16,437 nt of DNA from Schlegelella_A sp031360885 (GTDB taxonomy: Bacteria; Pseudomonadota; Gammaproteobacteria; Burkholderiales; Burkholderiaceae_C): the NCBI GenBank assembly GCA_031360885.1, contig JANMCC010000240.1, positions 1 to 16,437 on the forward strand, written 5' to 3'. The position numbers and the translations under genes were made by a program. This document shows positions 13,831-16,437 of the stretch, piece by piece. Every line of letters begins with the position of its first letter. The first letter of the stretch is position 1. The notes under the pieces were generated by a model that made no database searches, was not told the origin of the DNA, and saw only the letters and a program-made list of their open reading frames with translations.

Positions 13831-15327
13831 TCACTGGGCAATCTTGCTGATGGTGGTGTGGCGCAGAAGCTGTTCGACCGAGGCGTGCATCACGTCGGTG
13901 AACGGCTTCGGATAGATGCCCATCGCGAGCACCGCGGCCGCGAGCACGCCGAGCATCGCGAACTCGCGCCGGTCGAGATCTTGCAGCTCGCCCACGTGGT
14001 GGTTGGCGACGGCGCCGAAGTAGACGCGCTTGACCATCCACAGCGTGTAGGCCGCGCCCCAGATCATGGTCGAGGCGGCGAGCGCGGCGATCCAGAAGTT
14101 CACCTTGACGGCGCCGAGGATCACCATCCACTCGCCGACGAAGCCGGCGGTGCCCGGCAGGCCGCAGTTGGCCATGGCGAACAGCACCGCCAGGGCGGCG
14201 AACTTGGGCATGGTGTTGGCGACGCCGCCGTAGGCCGAGATCTCGCGCGAGTGGACCCGGTCGTAGAGGACGCCGATGCACAGGAACATCGCTCCCGAGA
14301 CGAAGCCGTGCGAGATCATCTGCACGATCGCGCCCGAGACGGCAAGCTCGTTGCCGCGGCCCTGCGCGTCGAACAGGAAGAAGCCGAGCGTGACGAAGCC
14401 CATGTGGGCGATCGACGAATAGGCGACCAGCTTCTTCATGTCGCTCTGCACCAGGGCGACGAAGCCGATGTAGACCACGGCGATGAGCGAGAGCGCGACC
14501 ATGAACCAGGCCCACTTGTGGCTGGCGTCGGGCGCGATCGGCAGCGAGAACCGGAGGAAGCCGTAGGCGCCGAGCTTCAGCATGATCGCCGCCAGCACCA
14601 CCGAGCCGCCGGTCGGCGCCTCGACGTGAGCATCGGGCAGCCAGGTGTGCACCGGCCACATCGGCACCTTGACCGCGAAGGCGAAGAAGAAGGCGAAGAA
14701 CAGCAGCACCTGCGCGTTCAGCGGCAGCGGCAGGCGGTGCCAGGCGAGGATGTCGAAGCTGCCGCCCGACTTGTAGTAGAGGTAGATCAGCGCCACCAGC
14801 ATCAGCAGGGAGCCGGCGAGCGTGTAGAGGAAGAACTTGAACGCCGCGTAGACCCGGCGCGGGCCGCCCCAGACGCCGATGATCAGGTACATCGGGATCA
14901 GCGTCGCCTCGAAGAACACGTAGAACAGCAGCCCGTCGAGTGCCGAGAACACGCCGACGAGGAGGCCCGAGAGGATCAGGAACGCGCCCATGTACTGGTT
15001 GACGCGGTCGGTGATGACCTTCCAGGCGGAGACGACGACGATCACCGTGATGAAGGCCGACAGCAGGACGAACCAGACCGAGAGCCCGTCGACGCCGAGC
15101 AGGTACCAGACGTTGAAGCGGCCGATCCACGGCTGCCGCTCGACGAACTGCATCGCCGCGGTCGAGGTGTTGAAGCCGGTGACGAGCGGAATCGTCACCA
15201 GGAAGCTCAGCGTCGAGGCGATCAGCGCCGCCCAGCGCACGGCGCCCGCTCGCTCGTCCCGCCCGAAGGCGAGCAACAGCACGCCCGAGAGAATGGGCAG
15301 CCAGATCGCTATGCTCAGCAGTGGCAT
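13831..15327 (-). CDS. nuoM: NADH-quinone oxidoreductase subunit M
   Basis: This complex I membrane subunit of 498 residues is an antiporter-like proton channel in the distal arm. Seen: LLFYVFFEATLIPMYLIIGVWGG with the conserved Glu 140; FKFFLYTLAGSLLMLVALIYLY; AFAVKVPMWPVHTWLPDAHVEAPTGGSVVLAAIMLKLGAYGFLRF with Lys 220 and Lys 251 of the proton path; SDMKKLVAYSSIAHMGFVTLG at 295-315; and NCGLPGTAGFVGEWMVILGA. The ATG at 15327 opens with MPLLSIAIWLPILSG and lies 21 bp after the nuoL stop. No strong Shine-Dalgarno is visible, which is compatible with translation coupled to nuoL. The length is normal for the family. Confidence 0.97.
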   Translation of the reverse strand: MPLLSIAIWLPILSGVLLLAFGRDERAGAVRWAALIASTLSFLVTIPLVTGFNTSTAAMQFVERQPWIGRFNVWYLLGVDGLSVWFVLLSAFITVIVVVSAWKVITDRVNQYMGAFLILSGLLVGVFSALDGLLFYVFFEATLIPMYLIIGVWGGPRRVYAAFKFFLYTLAGSLLMLVALIYLYYKSGGSFDILAWHRLPLPLNAQVLLFFAFFFAFAVKVPMWPVHTWLPDAHVEAPTGGSVVLAAIMLKLGAYGFLRFSLPIAPDASHKWAWFMVALSLIAVVYIGFVALVQSDMKKLVAYSSIAHMGFVTLGFFLFDAQGRGNELAVSGAIVQMISHGFVSGAMFLCIGVLYDRVHSREISAYGGVANTMPKFAALAVLFAMANCGLPGTAGFVGEWMVILGAVKVNFWIAALAASTMIWGAAYTLWMVKRVYFGAVANHHVGELQDLDRREFAMLGVLAAAVLAMGIYPKPFTDVMHASVEQLLRHTTISKIAQ

Positions 15328-15348
15328 GTCTTGTTGTTCTCGGATCGC

Positions 15349-16437
15349 TCAGCGACCCATCAGGTTGCCGAGATAGGGCCAGAGCTGCCAGGTCATGAGG
15401 CCGATCACGCCGACGATCATGACCAGCGCATACCAGTAGAGATAGCCGCTCTGCAGCCGGCGCGTCGACTGGCCGAGGCGGCCGATCGCGTTGGCGCTGC
15501 CGTCGATGAAGACGCCGTCGATCACGCCGACGTCGCCGCGCTGCCAGAGGGCGGTGCCGAGGCCGACGGCGGCGCGCGACAGCACGTGCTCGTTGAACCA
15601 GTCGAACCAGTACTTGTTGTCGAGCAGGCGGTAGACGAAGCCGAAGCGGCGCTGGATCGCGGCCGGGATGTCCGGCCGCTTCAGGTAGAGGAACCAGGCG
15701 ACGGCGACGCCGGCGATCGCCAGCCAGAGGACCAGGCCGGTGAGCGAGTGCACGACCATGGCCACCGGGCCGTGCCACTCCTTGGCGAGCTCGGCCATCG
15801 CCGGGTGGGCGCCGCGGTAGGTGGTGATCGCGCCCTTGAAGAACTCGCCGAACAGCATCGGGCCGATGGTGAAGAAGCCGATCACGACCGATGGGATCGC
15901 CAAGGCGATCAGCGGCCAAGTGACGACCGCGGGCGATTCGTGCGGCGGCGCGTGCGGGTCGTGGGCGTGCGCGTCCGGCTCGGCGTGGCTGGTGTGCGCA
16001 TCGGCGCCATGGCTTTCGTCGTGTGCCGCGTGGTCGTCGTGCGCCTCCGGCGGAAACGGCTTGTCGCGGAAGCGCTCGGGCCCGTGGAAGACCAGGAAGT
16101 ACATGCGGAACGAGTAGAACGCCGTCACGAACACGCCGGCGGCGACCGCGAAGTAGGCGAAGCCGGCGCCGTAGAGGTGGCTCGCGTGCACCGCCTCGAT
16201 GATCGAGTCCTTCGAGTAGAAGCCCGAGAAGAACGGCGTGCCGATCAGCGCCAGCGAGCCGATCAGCGAGGTGATCCAGGTGATCGGCATGTACTTGCGC
16301 AGGCCGCCCATGTTGCGGATGTCCTGGTCGTGGTGCATGCCGATGATCACCGAGCCGGCGGCGAGGAACAGCAGCGCCTTGAAGAAGGCGTGCGTCATCA
16401 GGTGGAAGATCGCCACCGAGTAGGCCGACGCGCCGAG
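15349..16437 (-). CDS. nuoL: NADH-quinone oxidoreductase subunit L (5' end outside the window)
   Basis: These are the C-terminal 362 residues of the most distal proton-pumping subunit of complex I; the start lies beyond 16437. Seen: IFHLMTHAFFKALLFLAAGSVI with the conserved His/His/Lys set of the proton path, GGLRKYMPITWITSLIGSLALIGTPFFSGFYSKDSIIE, and the C-terminal lateral helix region ending in a membrane anchor (YWYALVMIVGVIGLMTWQLWPYL). An unusually histidine- and aspartate-rich loop encoded at 15940-16041 separates two membrane segments. It heads the visible part of the operon nuoL-nuoM-nuoN; the upstream nuo genes would lie beyond the right edge. Confidence 0.97.
   Translation of the reverse strand, partial: LGASAYSVAIFHLMTHAFFKALLFLAAGSVIIGMHHDQDIRNMGGLRKYMPITWITSLIGSLALIGTPFFSGFYSKDSIIEAVHASHLYGAGFAYFAVAAGVFVTAFYSFRMYFLVFHGPERFRDKPFPPEAHDDHAAHDESHGADAHTSHAEPDAHAHDPHAPPHESPAVVTWPLIALAIPSVVIGFFTIGPMLFGEFFKGAITTYRGAHPAMAELAKEWHGPVAMVVHSLTGLVLWLAIAGVAVAWFLYLKRPDIPAAIQRRFGFVYRLLDNKYWFDWFNEHVLSRAAVGLGTALWQRGDVGVIDGVFIDGSANAIGRLGQSTRRLQSGYLYWYALVMIVGVIGLMTWQLWPYLGNLMGR

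Noticed and set aside
12456..13850. 464-codon plus-strand open frame opposite nuoN
   Set aside because: Composition is dominated by Arg, Glu, His and Ala with no domain; nuoN on the other strand is unmistakable.

Overview
The window is about 16.4 kb of very GC-rich DNA. The layout nuoL-nuoM-nuoN followed by a NUDIX hydrolase and a DUF1178 protein, an orphan Bug/TctC-type periplasmic binding protein, and a GcvA-type LysR gene divergent from a DUF2917 gene all point to a betaproteobacterium of the Burkholderiales. This is inferred from gene content only; there is no rRNA or other marker here to fix the genus.

Left end (1-360): no convincing gene, but a compact, highly structured element at about 74-350. 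It has near-perfect 33/34-bp terminal inverted repeats and two internal nested palindromes, and each end is bounded by CTAG. It looks like a MITE-type non-autonomous mobile element and ends 10 bp past the stop of the next gene. It is the most unusual structure in the window.

361-4442: an RraA/HMG-aldolase-like gene (minus) is divergent from a plus-strand set of three closely spaced genes: a Bug/TctC substrate-binding protein, a 480-residue protein I do not recognise, and a ModA-like binding protein without a signal peptide. Convergent to these (4439-6794, minus) is an acyl-CoA unit: a double-hotdog thioesterase, a 48-codon ORF that looks like the leftover tail of a second ligase, and a PaaK/CapK-like adenylate-forming ligase.

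6888-11229: a YihY-family membrane protein (minus) is divergent from a DUF2069 membrane protein (plus). DUF2069 overlaps an FAD-linked D-2-hydroxyacid dehydrogenase-type gene that seems to start at CTG. A GcvA-like LysR regulator (minus) overlaps the tail of that gene and is divergent from a small DUF2917 gene. The shared 159-bp control region carries GCATGC palindromes and a T-N11-A dyad.

11239-16437 (minus): the 3' part of the respiratory complex I operon, nuoL (5' end outside the window), nuoM and nuoN, then a gene in which NUDIX and DUF1178 modules are joined in one open frame. The three Nuo proteins are the antiporter-like proton-pumping subunits of the membrane arm.

No tRNA, rRNA, CRISPR array, intact transposase or phage gene was seen. 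Most of the window is ordinary chromosomal housekeeping and catabolic content. The candidates for novelty are the palindromic element, the NUDIX-DUF1178 fusion, the unrecognised 480-residue protein and the ligase relic.
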